Positions 31,526 to 41,462 of a stretch of 45,490 bases of DNA are shown here, piece after piece. Numbering within the stretch: position 1 is the stretch's first letter; the number at the start of each line of letters is the position of its first letter. The notes under the pieces were generated by a model. That model worked only from the letters and a program-made list of their open reading frames with translations, did not search any database and was not told where the DNA came from. This DNA comes from Scleroderma bovista. Lineage: Eukaryota; Basidiomycota; Agaricomycetes; Boletales; Sclerodermataceae. Position numbers and translations under genes: made by a program. The stretch is from NCBI GenBank assembly GCA_037178675.1, contig JAYMGJ010000414.1, forward strand, positions 1-45,490, in the 5' to 3' direction.

Positions 31526-31543
31526 CTCACCTCATCTAACCGC

Positions 31544-33626
31544 TGTGAGTCAAAGTGAGGGTTTAGGTTGAAACAACAACCCAAACACAACACCAACAAA
31601 GGACTACGAAAAAGTGCAAGTGGTGGTTTGCCTCTGTGGTGTCCAGAGAGGATATGCTGAGGAGGGGGAAAGGGGATCTACACCAACAGAGTGATGCAGA
31701 CAGTGATGCCAGGATACTCCTGGGGTACAGGAGCAGTAGATGATGAAGGGGATAGGGGTCTGGACTCTTCCTAAAGCCTAGGAAGTGTCAAAGTGGGGAT
31801 TGAGTTGACTGAGACTGAAGTAGCAATACTACACCTAGAGACTGGTGCAACAAAGGGGCAAGGGGGCTCCTGATGTCCAGGAGCAATGGGAGATGAAGGA
31901 TTTACAAGATAGACTCCACTTGAGCCTAGAGAAATACTTGGACTTGAATAGATTGAATAAACTTGAGATATCAGAGCCTTTAGACCTTCACTGAAGCCTA
32001 CAAGACTCAAAGAGCTGAGGGGATACTGACTGACAGAGTCTGAGAGAGGGATAATTTCATACTATTCAGGTCTCTTATCACTGGGCTGAGCCCAGGGGTT
32101 TAAATACATGGGGGGACACAGCATTGAAGTACAAAAAGAGAAGGGAATAAGCAAAATTTGTCAAGGATTGGTAAGAGCTTTGTAAGGGGTTTGTAAGCTA
32201 TCAGTAAGCAAGGCATAAGCAGGAATGAGTAAGCATAGGGAGCATGAATAAGCTGCTGAGGAATGAGTAAGCTGCATGACAAGACTGATTGGTAAGGGAG
32301 TGAGTCATCAGCTGAGTAATATACCAAAAATGCAAAAGGGATAGAATAATACTGATGACAGAAGAGCATCAGTAAGCAAGGGATGAGTCACTTGCACAGC
32401 AGAAGGAGTCATTGATGCACTGCCCAAGAAGTTTGATGGGAGGCTGTGTATCATCAGGAATTTGATGGGAGAACAATGGGGAAGACCTGGGATAAATAGG
32501 GGAATTGATCCGAAACAGAACAGCCACAAGAAGGGTACCAGGGGTCCAGAGGTCTTTAGGGGGGTCAGCATACACTAAGGTATAGTGCATATGTTCTAGT
32601 GCCACTGAAGCACAACCATGGGCTCCCTTGAGGAGTTCTCTTCTGGGAAAGAATAAGAGAGGGTTCTTCTTCCTAACAGCACTATAAAGTGGGGGTATAA
32701 CTGTCATGGTGCTGAGGGATGCCATCTGAAAGTGGGGAAGTGGACAGAGTATTGAATTCGATGCATCCAGGGAAGTGAGACGAACAACAGAGGAAGATGG
32801 ACATGGCAAGTATCTGGGAGGAAGGGACCATAGGCTGAGGGCTCAGGGGACACAGAGACGACCAGAGAAGACTTTTCAAGCTTGACAATAGACCTAAGAT
32901 GACCAAAGTACGTTCTTGATGCAGGACTGACAAGGAGAACGTGCTGGCCAAGAATGAGGGGGACTGAGGGAGTAGGCTGGGAAGATATGTGCCAGACAGT
33001 GCATGGGAACTCTGGCAGAGGCTGTCCTAAGAGCAGGACATAGTGGAGATCTGCAGCAATAGTGGAGAAACAATCCAGAGAAAATACGGACTCCATAGTG
33101 AGTGATAGACAAATGTCTGGATTGTGGGGGGAATATCTCTGTGGGAAATGAATGGATTTGCGTTGGAACTTGACAGGCAGATAGACCATGTTCTAGGCTC
33201 TCTGATGGTATGGTCATGTGCCCAATAGCTTAAGAAATGGCAGAGCTATTCAAAATATTGGAATGCCAGCACTGGGTGCCTAAAAATGACATTTGGGCAC
33301 TAAAAATCATTTCTTCTCTTTCTCCTTCATTTCTCCATCAATTCTTTGGCTTCTTTGATCATTCTAATATGGGAGTTGGACTGCAGAAGTGTGCATTCCT
33401 TTCTCATACCATAATGATGTTATTCCTTCAGTTTCTTCTGCTTCTTGGTGGTTCTTGTGCAAGGGATGACTGTCAGCGTTGGCATTCATCTCTTGCATCA
33501 GAATAGTCTTCTTGTGTGATAGATGGCTATGATGAGGGTCTGTTGTGCCTATCCTTTGCATAAGGATCATTTGATATAGGCATTATCTTCCATGTTCACT
33601 GTACCAAACCTGTTTGGTGCATGACA
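31544..33626 (-). repeat. LTR-like 2.1-kb direct repeat, copy L
   Basis: About 2083 bp, nearly identical in long stretches to 36604-38703 and in the same orientation. On minus it starts TGTCATGCACCAAAC and ends CTTTGACTCACA, that is TG..CA. Near the start is the hairpin ACCAAACAGGTTTGGT. A TATA-like TATTTAAA (about 32099-32106) lies about two thirds of the way along on minus, which fits a long U3 and a roughly 550-bp R-U5. No matching short duplication flanks this copy. Confidence 0.8.
32704..33189 (-). CDS. Hypothetical ORF inside LTR-like copy L (161 codons)
   Basis: Counterpart of the ORF at 37780-38268. The first ~30 residues are in another frame relative to copy R because of a one-base indel near 33110, after which the proteins agree closely. 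No known domain. The conserved frame is the only evidence that it was coding. Confidence 0.3.
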   Translation of the reverse strand: MVYLPVKFQRKSIHFPQRYSPHNPDICLSLTMESVFSLDCFSTIAADLHYVLLLGQPLPEFPCTVWHISSQPTPSVPLILGQHVLLVSPASRTYFGHLRSIVKLEKSSLVVSVSPEPSAYGPFLPDTCHVHLPLLFVSLPWMHRIQYSVHFPTFRWHPSAP

Positions 33627-36603
33627 ATGCCACAATGGCTAACTGCAATGAGAAAGGTGCCAAGTACTTGTGCATACCAGAAGGGGTGGGCATCAGGACC
33701 TTGTTCTCATGATAGCATCATGATGGCTGTGTGACCATGCCCCAGATGAAGCATGTCTTGGTCATGATGCATGTCATATGTTGTGTAGTTGACTTGAAAG
33801 TGTTTTGGTTGGAAAATCCTGTTGAGATTGGTCATGAAATGGACAGTGTTTTGCTCTTCACTTGTGAACACCTGTTTGTCGCCATCATATTCATTATTCA
33901 GCAATTGTGGCAGGAGGTGGTCTTTAAGCTTTGGAATGAAGTCCTAGAAACAACTTATGGGTGAGTACAGTGCTGGATAGTAAGATGAACTACAGATTAG
34001 AATGCTTAACACCAACCTTAAGTGCCAGATCACCTTGGTGTTGAACAAGATATTCAGCCAGATTAACGACATTCCTCAGTGAATCAGACAAATGATGGTG
34101 TTGCTGAAGGGATAGATGGGCTGGTTCAACCACATCCAAGTCTGTTGTGCCAGTTTCAGCACTGTTGAGTACATATTGCTGTCTTCGGATGCATGTATGC
34201 CACTGTTCTTGTGTTGCCAACTGTCCTGCTGGGTGGTTTTTGTTCGTACTTTGGTAAAATCTCTTGAGAAGGCGATGTGCAAGTTCTCCCTAGTGGTTTG
34301 TGTCAGTCAATCATTCTGGCACTCAATTTCATGGTGAATGCTGCTTACCAGTTGCGTTGTATAGGAGTCTGTTGTTCCAAACAGGCAGATGCTGTGAACA
34401 TAGTCACCCAGAGCATGGAATTTGTAGGTTGTTAGGTTGAAGGCCTTTGGTCGAGCAGCTGACAGGGTGCTGGTTGTCGAGGATCCAGATGGTGTTGACA
34501 TAGTAGTACCAAGGCTGTGTTCCTTTCGTCGCCGCCATGCTGCAGTCTCTGATGGCAGCTCCATAGTCTTGAAAGCAGCACAAGTGAAGTCCCGGAATTT
34601 GCGCAACTGATCCCCAAGTAGCCAAGAAGCTTCATTGAGTAGGTTGAGAGAATGGTCTGTATGAAGTCATAACTTTGCAAGGGCATGCCATTGTGCCAAT
34701 CAAAAGAGTAGCATTTGGATCTCCTCATCATGTTCAGGAGGAAATAACCCCTCGAACACAGGAATAGCACACAGGACCAAATGTCAATCCAAACAAGGCA
34801 TACTATTCACCAAAATAACCTACCTGAAGGACATCTTCAAAATGGCGGGCTGTGCATTGAAATGCTACTGAGACATTGGATGGAAACCGGCAGATTGCAT
34901 CCTTTCCAAAGGATGGGATTTGACAAAATCTGTCCAAAAAAACTATACTGAGCTAGCTGATTGAGTATGATATACATAAGACATACCGTGCATCAAGAGT
35001 GGCCACCAAGTTGGTCCCAGACACTGGATCAATTGCATGAAGTAGTCATAAAAGGTGCCTGAATACTGATTTGAAAATTCCTAGCTCAAACTCATGTAGT
35101 AGATCTACTGTAAGCACACAATAGATATTGAATCCCAGGGGTCCAAGTGTATCAGCAAATGTGTTCTTGTAGTAACAAAAGCACAGTTAATATCCGTGGA
35201 TATCAAGAATGGACAACATACAAAAGTGGGCACCAGTGAAAGGACTTTAAGCTGCAACTCAGGAAATGCCCCCTTAATTGGGGCACCATGTTTGTAGATG
35301 GCATTGCAGGCAGCTGCAACTCATTCTCAAAAGTAGAGACGGATTTTTGATAGTCGTTGTGAAGCATTGGAGAGAAAGCCAAGATGATAAAAGTCTTCCT
35401 TGGGAATCATGCACCAGGGACATGGGCAGTTACCCTTATCTTGAATTGTGGCCAGAAGTACTCTGAAAGTAATTGAGCTTTGGCTTCATGAGTCACCATG
35501 CTTCCAAAACTGAACCTACTTTTCTGGATAATCTGCTGAGTATGTAAAAATGCATGGAAACACTCTATGAAACTTTCCATCATAACATTTGACCATGATG
35601 CCATTGTGATATGCATCCAGAAATTCATCATCAAGTAGAATCTTCCAGACTCCATGAATAAGCTCTCATTTACAATGGGTCAGGACATCACTGTAGCTCT
35701 TCTTTTTTGAGAACTCAGAGATGAATTTGATGATGGCATGTGGGAGCTGTGAAAGGAAGAGTGAATCTTCAGGTTACCAAGGTCAAAGAGGCTTCAAAGC
35801 TCACTGTTGAGATGAATGCAATGGGATGGCACACACCGGATGTTGGGCATGCACATGAATACTTGAACTGATTCCCAAAGAACAGGTACACTGGCCAGGC
35901 AGATGCACTACCAAATTGTGCGAGATGTGTTGCATCAGACCAGAACATGAGTCCTGCAATGACCCTTTCTAATTTACACCCATTGTCACGTCTCTGTTTT
36001 TGTAGTTCATCATGTGCCTTGTTCCAGGCCTCTGAAGTGTAGAGCTCATCATATAGGTGTTGCTCATGACCAGTCACTGGAGAGCGCCAGATTTGTTTGA
36101 ATGGAGTAAGATGGAACCATTTTGCACCCTTCTCAGCAAAAATGGCATGGATGACAGTGGTAAGTGGCCGATGAAAAAGTCCTCCAATTGTAAATTGTTG
36201 TCCATTGCCATCTGGGTTGTGCTCTTGGGTAGGTACATGAATATCGACTGAGGACTCTTTCCAACTATCTTGTTGTAGAGGATTGCTCTCATCAAGAGCA
36301 CTTTCTGAGCTGTCAAAGTGCTTCATCTCAGTGTGTGCATTAAAACCTTGAAGATCGTGGGGATCAAAATCATCTTCTTGCAACATATTCACAAGTTGGG
36401 TGACCTCAGCCTCAGACTTCTGCCTGCTTCTGGTCATCATCCAAGTCATGATCTGTCAGATGCTCATATTTTTCCAAGGCCAAGGTGGCAGTGGAGGAGT
36501 GTAAGAAGTTGAAGGCATGGACATGGATGCTTCATCATCATTACTGTTTGAGAGCTGTTCAATGGACACGAATGCATCCGGGTCATATGATGGCCTGTGG
36601 CAG
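33627..36603 (-). pseudogene. Relic of a second Plavaka-type transposase, truncated at both ends
   Basis: Reading minus from the right: HRPSYDPDAF, PPWPWKNMSI then TGA (36450 region, likely a former Trp), IMTWMMTRSRQKSEAEVTQLV, DDFDPHDLQGF, GWKESSVDI-like DSWKESSVDI, WSDATHLAQFGSASAWPVYLFFGN (about 35930-35880), FTYSADYPEK, then an intron, VLLATIQDKGNCPCPWC, then FNLTTYKFHALGDYVHSI (about 34440), LAEYLVQHQGDLALK (about 34030) and FQVNYTTYDMHHDQD (about 33770). These motifs belong to a Plavaka-type subfamily different from the gene at 1240-4486. Introns are retained, so this piece was not reverse-transcribed. Stops and frame breaks are frequent. It ends abruptly at both LTR-like repeats, missing the N-terminus and the last part of the C-terminus. 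Confidence 0.75.
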
Positions 36604-38703
36604 TGTGAGTCAAAGTGAGGGTTTAGGTCAAAACAACAACCCAAACACAACACCAACAAAGGACTATGAAATTGTGCGAGTGGTGGTTTACCTCTGTGGT
36701 GTCCAGAGAGGATGTGCTGAGGAGGGGAAGAGGGGATCTACACTAACTGGGTGATGCAGACAGTGATGCAGGATACTCCTGGGGTACAGGAGTAATAGAT
36801 GATGAAGGGGATAGGGGTCTGGACTCTTCCTAAAGCCTAGGAAGTGTCAAAGCAGGGATTGAGTTGAGTGAGACTGAAGTAGCGATACTACACCTAGAGA
36901 TTGGTGCAGCAGAGGGGCAAGGGGGCTCCTGACATCCAGGGGCAATGGGAGATGAAGGATTTACAAGATAGACTCCACTTGAGCCTAGAGAAATACTTGG
37001 ACTTGAATAGATTGAGTAAACTTGAGATATCTGAGCCTTTAGACCTTCACTGAGGCCTACAAGACTCAAAGAGCTGAGGGGATACTGACTGAGAGAGTCT
37101 GAGAGAGGGATAATTTTGTGCTATTGGGGTCTCTTTTCACTGGGCTGAGCCCAGGGGTTTAAATACATGGGGGGACACAGCATTGAAGTACAAAAAGAGA
37201 AGGGAATAAGCAGAATTTGTCAAGGATTGGTAAGGGATTGGTAAGAGCTTTGTAAGGGGTTTGTAAGCGATCAGTAAGCAAGGCATAAGCAGGAATGAGT
37301 AAGCATAGGGAGCATGAATAAGCTGCTGAGTAAAGGAATGAGTAAGCTGCATGACAAGACTGATTGGTAAGGGAGTGGGTCATCAGCTGAGTAATATACC
37401 AAAAATGCGAAAGGGATAGAGTAATACTGATGACAGGAGAGCATCAGTAAGCAAGGGATAAGTCACTTGCACAGCAGAAGGAGTCATTGATGCACTGCCC
37501 AAGAAGTTTGATGGGAGGCTGTGTACCATCAGGAATTTGATGGGAGAACAATGGGGAAGTTCTGGGATAAATAGGGGAATTGATCTGAGACAGAACAGCC
37601 ACAAGAAGGGTACCAGGGGTCCAGAGGTCTCTGGGGGGTCAGCATACACTAAGGTATAATGCATATGTTCTAGTGCCACTGAAGCACAACCATGGGCTCC
37701 CTTGAGGAGCTCTCTTCTGGGAAAGAATGAGAGAGGGTTCTTCTTCCTAACAGCACTATAAAGTGGGGGGGTATAACTGTCATGGTGCTGAGGGATGCCA
37801 TCTGAAAGTGGGGAAGCGGACAGAGTACTGAATTTGATGCATCCAGGGAAGTGAGATGAACAACAGAGGAAGATGGACATGGCAAGTATCTGGGAGGAAG
37901 GGACCATAGGCTGAGGGCTCAGGGGACACAGAGACGACCAGAGAAGACTTTTCAAGCTTGACAATAGACCTAAGATGACCAAAGTACGTCCTTGATGCAG
38001 GACTGACAAGGAGAATGCGCTGGCCAAGAACGAGGGGGACTGAGGGAGCAGGCTGGGAAGATATGTGCCAGACAGTGCACGGGAACTCTGGGAGAGGCTG
38101 TCCTAAGAGCAGGACATAGTGGAGATCTGCAGCAATAGTGGAGAAACAATCCAGAGAAAATACAGACTCCATAGTGAGTGATGAGACGAACGTCTGGATT
38201 GTGGGGGGAATATCTCCGTGGGAAATGAACGGATTTGCGTCGGAACTTGACAGGCAGATAGACCACATTCTAGGCTCTCTGACAGTATAGTCACATGCCC
38301 AATAGCTTAAGAAATGGCAGAGCTATTCAAAATATTGGAATGCCAGCACTGGGTGCCTAAAAATGACATTTGGGCACTAAAAATCATTTCTTCTCTTTCT
38401 CCTTCATTTCTCCATCAATTCTTTGGCTTCTTTGATCATTCTAATATGGGAGTTGGACTGCAGAAGTGTGCATTCCTTTCTCATACCATAATGATGTTAT
38501 TCCTTCAGTTTCTTCTGCTTCTTGGTGGTTCTTGTGCAAGGGATGACTGTCAGCGTTGGCATTCATCTCTTGCATCAGAATAGTCTTCTTGTGCGATAGA
38601 TGGCTATGATGAGGGTCTGTTGTGCCTATCCTTCGCATAAGGATCATTTGATATAGGCATTATCTTCCATGTTCACTGTACCAAACCTGTTTGGTGCATG
38701 ACA
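36604..38703 (-). repeat. LTR-like 2.1-kb direct repeat, copy R
   Basis: About 2100 bp, the partner of copy L, with the same TGTCATGCACC start and ACTCACA end on minus and TATTTAAA at about 37158-37165. Differences from copy L are scattered substitutions plus small indels (for example the G-run near 37766 and an extra block near 37225). Neither this copy alone nor the L-to-R unit has a clear target duplication: the outer flanks read CCGC and ACGCA. Confidence 0.8.
37780..38268 (-). CDS. Hypothetical ORF inside LTR-like copy R (162 codons)
   Basis: It has no recognised domain. It contains SLDCFSTIAADLHYVLLLGQPLPE, TVWHISSQPAPSVPLVLGQ, LLVSPASRTYFGHLRSIVKLE and SLVVSVSPEPSAYGPFLP. The same frame is open in the more diverged inverted copy and, from TMESVF on, in copy L. 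That suggests it once encoded protein or descends from a gene. Downstream indels change frame between copies (LPPLYSAVRKKNPL and following), so the present 3' part is probably not translated as one product. It lies in the putative U3. Confidence 0.35.
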   Translation of the reverse strand: MWSICLSSSDANPFISHGDIPPTIQTFVSSLTMESVFSLDCFSTIAADLHYVLLLGQPLPEFPCTVWHISSQPAPSVPLVLGQRILLVSPASRTYFGHLRSIVKLEKSSLVVSVSPEPSAYGPFLPDTCHVHLPLLFISLPWMHQIQYSVRFPTFRWHPSAP

Positions 38704-39895
38704 ACGCACTATCAAATGTTCACGCACAATGCCACCACTACCCACCACACCACCACAGTGCAATTGCACTTGCAGGTACTATGAAGTTTCTTTTTTTTTG
38801 TTTCATATACTAACTATTATTCCAGGTTCTCTGTGTGCACACCCACACCCGTGTACACCTATGCCTGTACAGCCTGATTCCCCCCACTAACTTGTATGTT
38901 TTTTTCTCATTTACTAACTATTATTACCAGCCCATTGCATGGGCACCCGCCCCGCGTACACCATGCAGCCCAGCCACCAATGCTGACCAAACAATGGTGA
39001 CAACAGCTGCACCGAACAGCATCAACCACCACCACTGTGTGTCAATCACCACCACCACCACCGTGCGTCAATCACCACCACCACCACCACTTGTCAACAG
39101 CCATCACCACCCCATCACCCATGAGGACAACAACAATGACAGTGCCAGCATGCACGCTGTGGTGCGATCACCACCACCATCACCCACTTAGACAGCAACA
39201 ACAGCAACGATGGTGATGACCCCAGCGCCAGCGCACACACGCTATGGTGTGACGACAGCCATAGCCCCAGCACCAGCACGCACTCATGCACATGGTCATG
39301 CAACCACCACACCAGTGTGATGATGACAACAACAACAACAATGTCAACATGCACACATGCACACTGCGATGCAGCCACCACCAGCGTGATGATGACAACA
39401 ACCCTGTGGCCAGCACATGCATGCTGTGTTGTAAATTAACCAGCATGTGTTACTAGGTACTTAGGCGCGTGACCATGCAGCTTACATAAGCCCTTCAAGC
39501 ATACATACACAGTAGTATTTTCCTATTAGTCCCTCAGTAGCTTGACCATCTACTGAGGGTAAGTAGTCCACACACACTCATTCTTACTCATACTAACTTG
39601 TAGTAGTTACTACAGGTATTACTCTAATTCAGTAGCTTGACCATCTACTGAGGTTAGTACAGGGTTACCAACTTCTTACCACAGCTTCTGTCCTACAGGT
39701 CCACTGCAGCAACCCCCCCCACACTTTTTTCCAAAATGCTGTGATGTGACCACAACCACCACGACCGGCATCAATGACCCCAGTGCCAGCACAGTGGCGA
39801 CCTGACCACCACCACCACCACCACCACCACCACCACTGGCATCATCATCAACAATGACGGCAATGACCCCAGCACCAGCACACACGCTGTGGCGC
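38704..39895. repeat. CAC/CCA-rich low-complexity DNA
   Basis: A/C-rich imperfect triplet repeats like those at 29700-30470 (CACCACCACC, GATGATGACAACAACAAC, CATGCACACATGCACAC), including (CCA)n at about 39805-39836. Open frames here are triplet artefacts. Two stem-loops lie inside at 39531-39651. Confidence 0.7.
39531..39651. repeat. Pair of matching stem-loops
   Basis: 39531-39559 reads CCCTCAGTAG, a 9-base loop CTTGACCAT, then CTACTGAGGG. The same hairpin core (TCAGTAG-loop-CTACTGA) recurs at 39629-39651 with an identical loop. The stems are 10 and 7 bp. Confidence 0.75.
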
Positions 39896-40791
39896 TGTCA
39901 CACACCAAAGGTGTTTGGTACTGTGAACATGGAGAAAGTTAGCTGATGAATCAATGCAAAGAATGCACACCCAAGATCTGTTGAAAGATTGCCCCGACTT
40001 GAGGGATAGAGATAGTACTTGCTATCTCTCTCATGCAAAGTCAAGACTATCCTTATGCAAAGGATGAGTACAAGCTCATCGTAGCCATCTATCACACAAG
40101 AATGACTATCCTGGTGCAAGAAATGACTGCCAACATCTAGCAGTCACCACTCATGCAAGGACCAGCCAAGAAACAGAAGAATTCAAAGAAGATGACTGTT
40201 TTTGGTATGAGAAAGGAACGCAAGTGACTGCAGTCCAACTCCCATACCAGAGCAACCAAAGAAGAAGAAGAAACAATAGAGAAACGAAGGAGAAAGAGAA
40301 GAAATGAATTTTAGCGCCCAAATGTCAAAATTAGGTGCCCAGTGCTGGCATTCCGATTTTGTGAATAGCTTCGCTGTTTCTGAAGCTATCAAGCACATGA
40401 CTATATGGTCAGAAAGCCTAGACTGTGGTCTATCTGCCTGTCAAGTTCCGACGTAAATCCGTTCATTTCCCATGGAGATATTTCGCCCGCAATCCAGACC
40501 TCCACTTTATCGCTCACTATGGAGTCCACATTTTCTCTGGAACGTTTCTCCGCTATTGCAGCAGACCTCAACTACGTCCTGCTCTTGGGACAGCCTCTCC
40601 CAGAGCTCCTGTGCACTGTCTGGCACATATCTTCCCAGCCTGCTCCATCAGTTCCTCTTGTTCTTGGTCAGCACGTTCTCCTCATCAGTCCTGCATCGCG
40701 CACGTACTTTGGTTGCCTCAAGTCTATCGTTAGACTTGAAGATTCATACCTGGTTGTCTCTGTGTCTCCTGAGTCCTCTGCATATGGTCCT
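39896..40791 (+). repeat. Third LTR-like copy, inverted, truncated by copia-2
   Basis: On plus it starts TGTCACACACCAAAGGTG and is clearly related to, but more diverged from, the minus-strand reading of copies L and R, with about 100 bp extra near 39930-40050. It breaks off at 40791, where the copia-2 LTR starts. The remainder should lie beyond that element, outside the window. Confidence 0.75.
40405..40791 (+). pseudogene. Third copy of the repeat ORF, cut by the copia-2 LTR
   Basis: This frame contains SLERFSAIAADLNYVLLLGQP, WHISSQPAPSVPLVLGQHVL and SPASRTYFGCLKSIV, and is cut after SAYGP, where relatives continue FLPDTCHVH. Differences from the other copies include several conservative changes (H to N, F to L), and no stop has arisen. 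Confidence 0.4.
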
Positions 40792-41079
40792 TGTTGAAGT
40801 CACACGTGCACCCGGCGTAAACCGTCGATGAAGTGCGCACAAGACTGCGACCCATATTAGTGTAGACTTAGTAATAGTCCTCTTTAGAGTAGATGTTACA
40901 TGTCACACGTCATGCATCACAGTCACACATCACACTATTTGTTGTATATAAACAGCGGACATCGCTTATATAATATAACAGCTCTTGACCAGCTACCGCT
41001 ACCATCTCAGATTGTGCACTCCACCCAACAGGTGAGTTGGAGTAGCAGTTTCTCTACGTATATAGGTATTGCTTCAACA
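40792..41079 (+). repeat. 5' LTR of copia-2 (288 bp)
   Basis: It begins TGTTGAAG and ends with the exact inverse CTTCAACA. TATA-like GTATATAAACAG is near 40944-40955. It is unrelated in sequence to the copia-1 LTR except for TGTTG at the start. Confidence 0.88.
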
Positions 41080-41093
41080 GGTTATGAGCCCTG
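41080..41093 (+). promoter_or_regulatory. Primer binding site of copia-2 (half-tRNA type)
   Basis: GGTTATGAGCCCTG directly follows the LTR. It is the 14-nt complement of the initiator tRNA-Met anticodon arm and identical to the copia-1 site, although the two elements differ in LTRs and gag. Confidence 0.8.
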
Positions 41094-41129
41094 TGAGCGC
41101 ACTGTGTGCAGCAATGCACCAGGCAGCGC

Positions 41130-41345
41130 TCCAGCTCCCTGAGCGTCACTTTAACTAGCTTGACGCTGTGGACCACAGTGAGCTCCTAGCTGAGCCCCTG
41201 CACAGCCACAAGGCGAAGTCGGTCGACGACTTGCGCCAGACAGTGAGCTCCTAGTTGAGCACCTGTATTGCCACAGGCGAAGTTCGTCGATGACTTGTGC
41301 CAACCATGGCGAACATCGTCGACAACTTGCGCTGGCATGACCTAG
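41130..41345 (+). repeat. Imperfect repeats in the copia-2 leader
   Basis: Two copies of about 62 bp begin CAGTGAGCTCCTAG (about 41177 and 41239) and contain GAGC-CCTG, CCACA-GGCGAAGT and TCGACGACTTG(C/T)GCCA. A shorter third part (GGCGAACATCGTCGACAACTTGCG) follows near 41309. They lie between the primer site and the gag ATG, where packaging or dimerisation signals are expected. Confidence 0.65.
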
Positions 41346-41462
41346 TCATGAGTTAGCTGTTGACAGAAGTGCTTTCACTAGCACTCAGGTGTTTCTTCTT
41401 TTCTTGCTTGTCCGTTGTCGCATCCACCTGCTGACTCCGTTGACTCCCAACAGAATATCACC

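Noticed and set aside
33627..36603. Interior of a normal LTR retrotransposon between the 2.1-kb repeats
   Set aside because: No gag-pol, no primer site next to the right repeat and no purine tract next to the left one; the contents are a Plavaka-type transposase with introns.
40405..40797. Independent gene upstream of copia-2
   Set aside because: It matches the frame in the LTR-like repeats and its last codons are copia LTR sequence, so it is a truncated repeat copy.
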